Shown one piece after another: positions 1 through 6,876 of a DNA stretch of 64,000 nucleotides (position 1 is the first letter of the stretch; every line of letters starts with the position of its first letter). The notes beneath the pieces are model-generated. The model did not search any database. It worked only from the letters and a program-made list of their open reading frames with translations, and was not told the DNA's origin. The position numbers were made by a program, and so were the translations under genes. Source of the DNA: Saccharospirillum impatiens DSM 12546 (GTDB lineage: Bacteria; Pseudomonadota; Gammaproteobacteria; Pseudomonadales; Natronospirillaceae); NCBI RefSeq assembly GCF_000423605.1, contig NZ_AUIH01000025.1, positions 1 to 64,000 on the forward strand. The letters run 5' to 3'.

Positions 1-122
1 AGTTAATGTATGTTGCCGCACGTATCATTAAAACAGCCCGTTCAATTCACTTATCATTCGGGAAAGGCTGCCGGTCACTGGATGCTTTTAAGCATGTGTA
101 TGAAAAATTAGCTTATGAGTAG
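1..122 (+). CDS. C-terminal fragment of an IS1380-like transposase (cut by window edge)
   Basis: The frame starting at base 3 is open from the window edge to a TAG at 120-122 and encodes about 39 residues. They carry the pattern AARIIKTAR-x-IHL-SFGKGC-x-SLDAFK, which resembles the C-terminal end of IS1380-family DDE transposases (R-x-I/V-x-x-A-R-x-x-x-L). Codon use is AT-rich, unlike glmS and glmU. The family call rests on this short tail only, and whether the upstream gene is intact cannot be seen. No convincing terminal inverted repeat was recognised downstream. Confidence 0.5.
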   Translation, partial: LMYVAARIIKTARSIHLSFGKGCRSLDAFKHVYEKLAYE

Positions 123-344
123 CTAAATAAAATGGTATTGAATGATTAACTTCTTCTCAGGCTAGGTTCTGCAGAATAGACTCGCTTGAAAAGAAGAAAT
201 TGTAGATAAAATGGCAATACGAAAATATTAACGCGCTATTTATGCTGAGCAGATATCAGAAAGGCAAGAATAATGGAGACTAACATCGTATTATTGGCAT
301 GACTAACAGTGTCTACAGAGAAGAAATGAGTTAATGCAATAAAA
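123..344. other. AT-rich spacer, possible end of the insertion element
   Basis: About 220 bases with low G+C and many stop codons in all frames. No gene, clear promoter or terminal repeat was recognised. It probably includes the non-coding end of the element whose transposase tail lies just upstream. Confidence 0.4.
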
Positions 345-518
345 TCACGGATTCAGGTGATTATTAACGCTGCCACCGGAATCGGAGCCGGAACTGTCGG
401 CGCAGCCGGTAGCCAGGAGTACGAAGCCACAAGAGGCAAGAAAAAATACAGGGGTTTTTATGGAAAAGCGCCGGGTAGCAGAGACTGCCCGAGAAAAAAA
501 TACAGCAGGAAACATCAT
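345..518 (-). CDS. Small predicted lipoprotein
   Basis: A 57-residue protein with an N-terminal region holding two Arg, a hydrophobic stretch and a lipobox (LLATGC, Cys39). A short Ser/Gly/Asp-rich tail follows the Cys. The start was chosen because AAGGAA lies a few bases before a double ATG at 518/515; longer upstream readings have no ribosome site. The signal peptide of about 38 residues is long for a lipoprotein. By family knowledge such a protein would be lipidated on the periplasmic side of the membrane. It lies downstream of glmS in the same direction but beyond a hairpin, so it probably has its own promoter. Function unknown. Confidence 0.5.
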   Translation of the reverse strand: MMFPAVFFSRAVSATRRFSIKTPVFFLASCGFVLLATGCADSSGSDSGGSVNNHLNP

Positions 519-637
519 CAAATTCCTTTTTGATTCAAATACACCACACACTACAGGGGCCGTATGGCGGTCATGCCCGACCTTGCCACCCAGAGTCCAT
601 TCAACGGGTGCAATGTATACCATCTATTTACACAGGT

Positions 638-679
638 GACCAGCCGTCGCGCCCGAAAAAATAAGAGTGACGGCTGGTC
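638..679 (-). terminator. Hairpin just downstream of glmS
   Basis: An 11-bp perfect inverted repeat (GACCAGCCGTC at 638-648, GACGGCTGGTC at 669-679) starts 7 bases after the glmS stop codon. The loop is 20 bases and, on the minus strand, contains a run of T rather than having one after the stem. It is therefore a likely but not canonical transcription end for the glmU-glmS unit. Confidence 0.55.
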
Positions 680-685
680 GCGATC

Positions 686-2515
686 TTACTCAACCGTGAC
701 CGATTTGGCCAGGTTACGCGGCTGGTCGACGTCTGTACCTTTGATAATCGCCACGTAGTAACTCAACAATTGCAGTGGCACGGTATAGAGCACCGGCGCG
801 AGTATGTCGTCGATCGGTTCCAGCTCAATCAGCTTAAGGCCGTCGCCCGCCGTGAACTGGGCCCCTTTATCAGCGAACACATACAACTGACCACCCCGCG
901 CACGAACCTCTTCCATATTGCTGTGCAGTTTCTCCAGCAGGTCGTTGTTGGGTGCAACCACAATCACCGGCATGTCGCTGTCTATCAGCGCCAACGGACC
1001 GTGTTTGAGCTCGCCTGCCGCATAGGCTTCTGCGTGGATGTAACTGATCTCTTTCAGCTTCAGCGCACCTTCCATCGCAATTGGATATTGTGTACCGCGA
1101 CCCAGGAACAACGCATGGTGTTTGTCGGCAAAATCTTCGGCCAAATCTTCAATGGTGCTTGCCAGTGTCAGCGCCTGCTTCATCTGTGCCGGTAAGCTAC
1201 GAAGACCCTGAACCACCTGGCCGATGATGGCCTGATCCACACCCCGGTGCTTGGCAATGCTCAACACCAGCAACATCAGGCCAATCAATTGCACGGTGAA
1301 GGCCTTGGTCGAGGCTACGCCAATCTCGGCACCGGCGCGCATCATGTACGCCAGGTCCGATTCCCGCACCAGCGATGAGCCGGGCACGTTACAAATCGCC
1401 AGCGTTGAGTGATAGCCAAGCTCTTTTGCCAACCGCAAAGCCGCCAGGGTATCTGCGGTTTCACCCGATTGAGAAATGGTGACAAACAAGGCGTTGTTCG
1501 CAACGACTGATTTGCGATAGCGAAATTCAGACGCGATTTCGACCTGGCACGGCACACCGGCGATTTCCTCGAACCAATAGCGCGCCACCAAACCGGCGTG
1601 ATAGGAGGTGCCACACGCGACGATCTGCACGTTTTCTACGCCGGCCAGAATATCGTTTGACCCGGCGCCGAAGGCCTCGGTGATGACATCGGTATCGGTA
1701 ATGCGTCCTTCGAGCGTGTTGTTGATGGCATCGGGCTGCTCATGAATTTCCTTGAGCATAAAATGCTTGAACGGGCCCTTGTCACCGGCATCGTGTTTGA
1801 TATCACTGGTTTGGCTGGCGCGTTCAACGACCTGGTCGTCAACATCAACTATGTGCACACTGCGCCGGGTTATCTCGGCAACATCGCCCTCTTCCAGAAA
1901 GATAAACTGTTGCGTAACCGGCAACAGCGCCAACTGGTCTGACGCAATGAAGTTTTCGCCAATGCCAAGCCCGATCACCAAAGGCGAACCAGACCGCGCT
2001 ACAACCAGGCGCGACGGATCACGCCGGTCCATCACCACCGTGCCGTAAGCACCCACCAGCTGTTTACGCGCGCGCTGCACGGCCTGCAACAGGGAGTCGG
2101 CTGTGCGCAGTTCTTTTTCGATCAAATGAGCGATCACTTCGGTATCGGTTTCTGATGCGAACTCAAACCCTTCCTGCTCCAGCTCCCGGCGCAAGCGAGC
2201 ATGATTTTCGATAATACCGTTGTGAACAACGGCCACGTTCTCACCCGAAACGTGGGGGTGCGCGTTGCGTTCGTTCGGTTGGCCGTGCGTTGCCCAACGG
2301 GTATGGGCAATACCGGTACCTCCAGTCAGTGGCGACTCTGCCAACGCAGCGGCCAGCTCACTGACCTTGCCGACACGACGCACCCGGTGCATCTGCTGTT
2401 CATCAATGATCGCCACGCCTGCCGAGTCGTAACCCCGGTACTCAAGACGACGCAACCCTTCTACCAGAATTTCCGCCACATCCCGTTGTGCTACTGCGCC
2501 TACAATGCCACACAT
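686..2515 (-). CDS. glmS: Glutamine--fructose-6-phosphate aminotransferase (isomerizing)
   Basis: A cytosolic enzyme that makes glucosamine-6-phosphate from fructose-6-phosphate and glutamine, the first step to UDP-GlcNAc. The start is set by the family: the mature protein must begin with the catalytic Cys, and MCGIVGAV at 2515 follows AAGGAG by 7 bases. The frame stays open 14 codons further upstream, but that extension would bury the Cys. Order: class II glutamine amidotransferase (about 1-230), then two SIS sugar-phosphate isomerase domains (about 285-430 and 455-600) ending in AKSVTVE. At 609 residues it matches the Escherichia coli enzyme. It follows glmU across a 160-base gap, and the pair feeds hexosamine to both cell wall and the exopolysaccharide. 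Confidence 0.97.
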   Translation of the reverse strand: MCGIVGAVAQRDVAEILVEGLRRLEYRGYDSAGVAIIDEQQMHRVRRVGKVSELAAALAESPLTGGTGIAHTRWATHGQPNERNAHPHVSGENVAVVHNGIIENHARLRRELEQEGFEFASETDTEVIAHLIEKELRTADSLLQAVQRARKQLVGAYGTVVMDRRDPSRLVVARSGSPLVIGLGIGENFIASDQLALLPVTQQFIFLEEGDVAEITRRSVHIVDVDDQVVERASQTSDIKHDAGDKGPFKHFMLKEIHEQPDAINNTLEGRITDTDVITEAFGAGSNDILAGVENVQIVACGTSYHAGLVARYWFEEIAGVPCQVEIASEFRYRKSVVANNALFVTISQSGETADTLAALRLAKELGYHSTLAICNVPGSSLVRESDLAYMMRAGAEIGVASTKAFTVQLIGLMLLVLSIAKHRGVDQAIIGQVVQGLRSLPAQMKQALTLASTIEDLAEDFADKHHALFLGRGTQYPIAMEGALKLKEISYIHAEAYAAGELKHGPLALIDSDMPVIVVAPNNDLLEKLHSNMEEVRARGGQLYVFADKGAQFTAGDGLKLIELEPIDDILAPVLYTVPLQLLSYYVAIIKGTDVDQPRNLAKSVTVE

Positions 2516-2675
2516 AGTTTTGCTCCTTGTGATTCGCTGCCCTGTGATATCAGGCAACCGTGAATCGATTGTTTGTGCCCGGCTTCGTATCAGATAACGT
2601 TGCCCGGGCTGTGTTCAGTTCAGTGTCTGTCTCTGCTCGCTTGAGCGGTTCCCGCAACCGGTTTGCCAGCCGGTA

Positions 2676-4034
2676 TTAGGGCTTGACCGGGCGTGACCAG
2701 CCCTTCACGGTGACTTGCCGTGCCCGGCCAACGGTCAGTTGGTCGGCCGGTGCGGTTTTGGTCAGCACTGACCCTGCCCCCACAAAAGCACCAGCTTCAA
2801 TGGTGACCGGCGCAACCAGAGTGCTGTTGGAGCCAATAAAAGCACCGGCACCAATGTCAGTCACAAATTTGTTCGCACCGTCGTAATTGCAGGTGATGGT
2901 GCCCGCGCCGATGTTGGCCCCCTCGCCAATCACGGCATCGCCAATGTAGCTGAGATGGTTAACCTTGCTACCAGCACCAATGCTCGCTTTCTTGGTTTCC
3001 ACAAAGTTACCCACTTTAGCACCGGTGGCCAGTTCGGTACCCGGACGCAGGCGCGCAAAGGGCCCCACCGTTGCACCGTCGCCCAAAACAGCGCCGTCAA
3101 TCAGGGTATTGGCCTCGACCACCACATCATCGCCAAGTCGGGCATTGCGAATCACACAATTGGGGCCAATGCGCACACCGGCGCCCAGGTCGACCTCACC
3201 TTCAAACACAGCATTGACGTCGATCAGACAGTCCGGACCAACCCTGACCGTGCCGCGAATGTCTATGCGTGCCGGGTCCATCAAGGTTGCGCCTTCCGCC
3301 ATCAGGGCGTTGGCCGCACGCTGTTGATACCAGCGCTCCAGCACTGCCAGTTGCTGGCGGTTGTTGACGCCCAGGGTTTCTTCAACGTCATCGGGTTGCA
3401 CGGCCTGTACCGACATACCCTCACTGACCGCCATACTGATCAGGTCAGTGAGGTAATACTCGCCCTGTGCGTTATTATTCTTCAGCCGGGGCAGCCAGGT
3501 GTGCAGCATCCAGGCGGGCATGGCCATAATGCCGCTGTTGACTTCCGTAAGGGCCAGTTGCTCGGGGCTGGCGTCTTTGTGCTCTACGATGGAGACCACC
3601 TGCCCCTGCTCATCCCGAACGATTCGACCATACCCCGCCGGGTTATCCAGCTCGACCGTCAGCAGTCCCATGGTCTGCTCAGTCACCTGCCCAATCAGCT
3701 TCTTAAGGGTTTCGGCCCGGGTCAGGGGGACATCGCCATACAACACCAGAACCACACCGGACTCCGGCAGGCCCGGCAAGGCTTGCGCGACAGCGTGGCC
3801 GGTTCCGAGTTGCTCTTCCTGAAGCCAGAAGTGGGAGGCGGTGTCGCTGAATGACTGCTTCACCTGGTCGGCCCCATGGCCCACGACCATATGAATGTCA
3901 TTGCTGAATTGACATGCAGTCTGATGTACGTGGCGAGCCATTGGCACACCGGCTACGCGGTGCAGTACCTTGGGAAGACGGGACTTCATCCTTGAACCCT
4001 GACCCGCCGCTAAAATAACAACACTGACATCCAT
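2676..4034 (-). CDS. glmU: Bifunctional GlcNAc-1-P uridyltransferase / GlcN-1-P acetyltransferase
   Basis: A 452-residue cytosolic enzyme that acetylates glucosamine-1-phosphate and then forms UDP-GlcNAc. The N-terminal nucleotidyltransferase shows the loop LAAGQGSRMKS near residue 10 and YGDVP near 100. The C-terminal left-handed beta helix has many hexapeptide repeats (IGxxxx, VGxxxx) from about 250 on and NYDGANK in the active-site region. Start chosen at 4034, where AGGAG sits 6 bases before ATG; the open frame extends 35 codons further without a ribosome site. In many Gammaproteobacteria glmU follows atpC, but no ATP synthase gene is present here. Confidence 0.97.
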   Translation of the reverse strand: MDVSVVILAAGQGSRMKSRLPKVLHRVAGVPMARHVHQTACQFSNDIHMVVGHGADQVKQSFSDTASHFWLQEEQLGTGHAVAQALPGLPESGVVLVLYGDVPLTRAETLKKLIGQVTEQTMGLLTVELDNPAGYGRIVRDEQGQVVSIVEHKDASPEQLALTEVNSGIMAMPAWMLHTWLPRLKNNNAQGEYYLTDLISMAVSEGMSVQAVQPDDVEETLGVNNRQQLAVLERWYQQRAANALMAEGATLMDPARIDIRGTVRVGPDCLIDVNAVFEGEVDLGAGVRIGPNCVIRNARLGDDVVVEANTLIDGAVLGDGATVGPFARLRPGTELATGAKVGNFVETKKASIGAGSKVNHLSYIGDAVIGEGANIGAGTITCNYDGANKFVTDIGAGAFIGSNSTLVAPVTIEAGAFVGAGSVLTKTAPADQLTVGRARQVTVKGWSRPVKP

Positions 4035-4456
4035 TTCTTTCTCCTGATACCCGAACATTAACGATTCGCTGCATTCTAGCGCCAAGTGTTCAGGTCGCAA
4101 GTGAGCAATTGTCAGAATTTTCCTGACAGGCTGCCTCATTTGAGGTTTCTTCCCGGCGACATCGACGAACGGGGCTCGGTCGTTAGAAACGGCCGTCTGC
4201 CCGCATTGAGCGCTGTCAGTTTTTCGACGGTCGGTATTAGTTCCGGAAAGAATGAGAACTGGTTCCGTAAAATGTCTCGATCACGTCAAACTTCCCACAC
4301 AAAACCCTCGAAAACACGTCATTTATGTAACGAACGTCGGTATTTTTGTCAGCTTTCTGCAGCCTATGAACTCCGTCACAGGCGGCGCTCCGCCTTGTCC
4401 GTATAGTGGCCGAACGGTAGACATCCGAATCGAACCATTCCAGAGGCTTCTCTTAC
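4035..4456. other. Divergent intergenic region between glmU and a lipoprotein gene
   Basis: About 420 bases without a supported gene. It must hold the glmU promoter (minus) and the promoter of the lipoprotein at 4457 (plus). A TATAGT hexamer near 4402 is a possible -10 for the plus-strand gene, but no good -35 sits at the right distance. Confidence 0.4.
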
Positions 4457-4858
4457 ATGACGGCACGACTACTGGTTATTTGCACCACATTGCTGGCGCT
4501 CTATGGCTGCCAGATTGAGCCCGCAGAATTTGGTTCAGCCAATGCAGGCAGCGGCACTGGCTCCAGTATCGGTAATAGCAGCGATAACGACTCGGTTGCC
4601 CGCGCCCTGACTCTGTATTGGTCGGCTCCTGTCGAGCGCCTCAATGGCGAGCCGATGGATTTCACCGATATTGGCGGCTACGAGATTCGCTACCGTAGTC
4701 AGAATTCAGACAACTACACCAACATCGTGATCGACAACCCCGCCGTCGAGCAATACTCGTTCGATGCCCTGAGCAACGTTAACGACCTGGTATTTGAAGT
4801 GGCGGTGTTTGATGCCAATGGTATCTACAGCGAGTTTGTTATCGCTCAGGGCAGTTAG
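4457..4858 (+). CDS. Lipoprotein with fibronectin III-like domain, paralogue of the 6327 gene
   Basis: A 133-residue predicted lipoprotein. Signal peptide with lipobox LYGC (Cys18), a Gly/Ser/Asn-rich linker to about residue 48, then a compact beta domain. That domain starts with LTLYWSAPVERLNGEP and GGYEIRYR and ends with FEVAVFDANGIYSEF. The W-x-x-P, YEIRYR and terminal A-x-D-x-x-G-x-YS pattern is what fibronectin III folds show; the fold is inferred, not searched. The protein at 6327 shares the same landmarks in the same order, so the two are paralogues placed either side of the PEP-CTERM gene. A role at the cell surface with that PEP-CTERM protein is plausible from context only. Confidence 0.75.
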   Translation: MTARLLVICTTLLALYGCQIEPAEFGSANAGSGTGSSIGNSSDNDSVARALTLYWSAPVERLNGEPMDFTDIGGYEIRYRSQNSDNYTNIVIDNPAVEQYSFDALSNVNDLVFEVAVFDANGIYSEFVIAQGS

Positions 4859-4869
4859 TCACGGCTGCG

Positions 4870-5093
4870 CTGTCCCCCTCTCTCTCTCTCGGGTGGAGAG
4901 AGGACTGCCGTGTGCAGTGCAGACCGCAACTGGCACGAGTTCCCAGGTGCTGCCCTATCTAAGTCTCTCCCCCTGTGGTGGAGAGAGAACTGTTGTATGC
5001 AGTGCTGCAAGCGATGGGCACTGGTTGTATTTCACCCAACCAACCGCTCCCTCTCCCGTCCCGCGGGAGAGGGCTGGGGAGAGGGCTCGCTTC
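4870..5093 (+). repeat. REP-like dispersed repeat cluster, copy A
   Basis: Contains a purine/pyrimidine palindromic unit (CCCTCTCCCGTCC / GGGAGAGGG, 5049-5072) and a second one built on CTCTCCCCC and GGAGAGAG. Two direct modules are seen, near 4880-4940 and 4963-5030, each running GGAGAGAG(G/A)ACTG to a GGCAC element. The segment 4963-5093 reappears as its reverse complement at 61120-61250 with the same order of blocks, ending in AGAGGG(C/T)TCGCTTC. The cluster lies wholly between genes. These are features of REP/BIME-type or MITE-like elements. Confidence 0.75.
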
Positions 5094-5318
5094 ACCCTCA
5101 CCTGTCGACTTTTTTAACAAACGCCTGATCACCCGCCCATCACCGACTCACACCTTGCTCTATCTATCATGTATTTACATTAAGGAGTCGCATCGGCGTG
5201 GGGATGCCAATGTCCCCATACAATCAGCATCAGTCATGCATTGGCGGGCGGCAAAAGAGTCAACAACCGGCTACATCACGTGCGTTAGGCAGGCACGCCA
5301 CACCGCCCTTTAATAGCC
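5094..5318. other. Upstream region of the PEP-CTERM gene with a dyad that could bind an activator
   Basis: No gene is supported here. A perfect dyad TGGGGA-N8-TCCCCA lies at 5199-5218, about 100 bases upstream of the sigma-54 promoter match at 5319. That distance is typical for binding sites of NtrC-type activators, so PrsR binding is a reasonable but untested guess. Confidence 0.35.
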
Positions 5319-5334
5319 TGGCACGATAATCGCT
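5319..5334 (+). promoter_or_regulatory. Sigma-54 promoter (-24/-12) for the PEP-CTERM gene
   Basis: TGGCACG-ATAA-TCGCT: a perfect -24 block, and a -12 block with one mismatch to TTGC. GG and GC are separated by exactly 10 bases, as the family requires. The predicted transcription start is near 5345, giving a leader of about 100 bases. A dyad GTCGCTG-CA-CAGCGAC (5349-5364) begins right at that start. PrsR, a sigma-54 activator encoded about 3.6 kb downstream, is the obvious candidate regulator. Confidence 0.7.
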
Positions 5335-5445
5335 AGTTATTGAGAAATGTCGCTGCACAGCGACCCAGACTGGGCGTCACCGTTTCATGGTAACGCTGCG
5401 TGAGCACTGAACTGTCTTCAGTCGGTCTTGTCTCAGGGAATGAAC

Positions 5446-6228
5446 ATGCGTAAAACCACAACTTCGATTGCGATCATTATTTCTTCTCTGGTTGCTGCCT
5501 CCAGCGCCCAGGCGGCCATTATTTTCTCCAACGTTACTTATGGCGCAACGCAGGCAACCCAGGCAGAAACCAATTACCTGACCAGCCTGGCAAGCTACCA
5601 ACAGGAAACGTTCGATAATCTGGCCACGGTCACTGCAGCCGGCGCCACATCCCTGGGCGCTGCGCAAACAGGCAACCAGCAAAGTAGCTGGGTGATGGCT
5701 TCCGAACAGTTCAACACGTCAGTTGGCGTCTTCAGCATGGTGAAATCAGATGGCGCAGCCAACCGCAGCGATGTTCGCCCCGATTTGCTGATGATAGAAA
5801 ACAGCAGCACCGGTGAATTCGGGCGCTCGCCTTCGCACGCTACGAACTGGCTCGACAGCAACGATGCCGATATTGTGAGCTGGGACATCTCCGGTGTCGG
5901 TTTTTTTGACAGCCTCGGATTCTACCTGTCAGACGTCAACGACCAGGGTGCAGCCCTCAAGCTGGTCTTCAACGATGGCACGGAACACACAACACAGTTG
6001 AACAGTTCCCTGAGCAATGGCAATCTGATGTACGTCTCCTTGATGGCCGATGTAGCGATCAGCAGTGCTTCCTTGCTGTTCGACAACGGAACCAACAAGA
6101 ACGATGGCTGGGGTATCGATACCATTACCGTCGGTTCCATTTCAGTTCCAGAGCCCGCTACGCTGGCATTGTTGAGCCTTGGCCTGATTGGTGTCGGAGC
6201 GGCGCGCCGGGGCGTACGCCAGAACTAA
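5446..6228 (+). CDS. PEP-CTERM sorting domain protein
   Basis: A 260-residue secreted protein. The signal peptide runs to about residue 23 (MRKTTTS, hydrophobic core, SAQA), followed by a beta-rich body with no recognised catalytic motif. It ends in the exosortase sorting signal: VPEPATLAL from residue 234, a hydrophobic segment (LLSLGLIGVG) and a basic tail (AARRGVRQN). XrtA (30154-31692) is expected to cleave near the PEP motif after export. Start chosen at 5446, with AGGGA 6 bases upstream; an ATG at 5440 abuts that site and is less likely. Body motifs such as GWGIDTITVG resemble surface proteins of this class, often thought to associate with exopolysaccharide. Control by sigma-54 is supported by the promoter upstream. 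It is the only PEP-CTERM protein seen in the window. Confidence 0.92.
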   Translation: MRKTTTSIAIIISSLVAASSAQAAIIFSNVTYGATQATQAETNYLTSLASYQQETFDNLATVTAAGATSLGAAQTGNQQSSWVMASEQFNTSVGVFSMVKSDGAANRSDVRPDLLMIENSSTGEFGRSPSHATNWLDSNDADIVSWDISGVGFFDSLGFYLSDVNDQGAALKLVFNDGTEHTTQLNSSLSNGNLMYVSLMADVAISSASLLFDNGTNKNDGWGIDTITVGSISVPEPATLALLSLGLIGVGAARRGVRQN

Positions 6229-6278
6229 CGTTGTTTGGCTGTCAGGGCCTAAACAGAACCAGGTATTAATCCTGTTCA

Positions 6279-6310
6279 GGGTTGGCACATGCAACGCCAT
6301 GCGCCAACCC
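6279..6310 (+). promoter_or_regulatory. Strong hairpin between the PEP-CTERM gene and the following lipoprotein
   Basis: GGGTTGGCACATG (6279-6291) pairs with CATGCGCCAACCC (6298-6310) with one mismatch and a 6-base loop. No T run follows. It ends 7 bases before the ribosome site of the next gene (GGAAG near 6317), so it may act as a processing or stability element that sets different expression of the two genes, or as a partial terminator. Confidence 0.55.
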
Positions 6311-6326
6311 TCCACCGGAAGTTGTA

Positions 6327-6704
6327 ATGTCAGTAGTAGAACCAATAAAGCGATGTTTGCTGAGCCTGCGCCCTGGCTATACAGGGCTGTGCCTGTTGAC
6401 TGTTCTTACTCTGTCACTGACCGGATGCATGGCACCTCAGGGCTTTAGCCGGGGCGATGTCATGCTGTATTGGGAAACCCCTCGAGAACGCACCAATGGC
6501 GACCCACTGCCTCTCGCAGAACTCGGCGGATACGAAATTCGCTACCGTCCGGCCAGCGAGAACCGGTTCACGGTCGTGTTGATTCGCGACAACGGCACAG
6601 ACCAGTATTTGCTGGAAAACATCAGAAACCCCGACTCCGCCATCATCGAAGTTGCCGCATTCGATAAAGACGGCATTTACAGCAATTGGGTAAGAGCACG
6701 CTGA
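6327..6704 (+). CDS. Lipoprotein with fibronectin III-like domain, paralogue of the 4457 gene
   Basis: A 125-residue protein with a basic N-region, hydrophobic core and lipobox LTGC near residue 34. The mature domain starts VMLYWETPRERTNGDP, continues GGYEIRYR and ends VAAFDKDGIYSNW, the same landmarks as the 4457 protein. Start chosen at 6327, with GGAAG 5 bases upstream; the open frame extends 15 codons back without a ribosome site and through the hairpin. It follows the PEP-CTERM gene by about 100 bases and may share its sigma-54 transcript. The role is unknown; context suggests a surface partner of the PEP-CTERM protein. Confidence 0.75.
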   Translation: MSVVEPIKRCLLSLRPGYTGLCLLTVLTLSLTGCMAPQGFSRGDVMLYWETPRERTNGDPLPLAELGGYEIRYRPASENRFTVVLIRDNGTDQYLLENIRNPDSAIIEVAAFDKDGIYSNWVRAR

Positions 6705-6783
6705 CAGGCGGTCTTCTCCAAGCCTCATTCGCAGCAAACCAAAACATTGCCCTCCGAATTTGTAAAGTTTCTCGTCTACCTGC

Positions 6784-6812
6784 CTGACCCTGCTTCAACT
6801 TAGCGCTATACT
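6784..6812 (+). promoter_or_regulatory. Sigma-70-type promoter for prsK
   Basis: CTGACC (6784-6789) and TATACT (6807-6812) are separated by 17 bases, about 65 bases upstream of the prsK start. The -10 is good and the -35 moderate. It would give prsKRT a housekeeping promoter. Confidence 0.45.
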
Positions 6813-6876
6813 GTTTCGGTATTCAAGGATGAACAGTGTTCTTTTAAGAACCGCTCAGGGAAAGCAATAACGGATT

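Noticed and set aside
2955-3854. Long open frame antisense to glmU
   Set aside because: It lies wholly opposite a clear housekeeping gene, its product is rich in His/Gln as expected of an antisense reading, and no ribosome site is seen. The same holds for the frames opposite the aminotransferase (13514-14149), glycosyltransferase (14311-15216), xrtA (30379-31353) and ligase (47917-48834) genes.
686-4034. glmU-glmS as part of an ATP synthase operon
   Set aside because: That order is common, but the DNA upstream of glmU (4035-4456) holds no atpC and leads to a divergent lipoprotein gene.
4794-5313. Open frames running through the repeat cluster after the first lipoprotein
   Set aside because: They read through low-complexity CTCTCC/GGAGAG repeats, have no ribosome sites and overlap one another.
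6284-6297. GG-N10-GC spacing resembling a second sigma-54 promoter before the lipoprotein gene
   Set aside because: The -12 part is a poor match (AACGC) and the whole stretch is explained by the stem-loop at 6279-6310.
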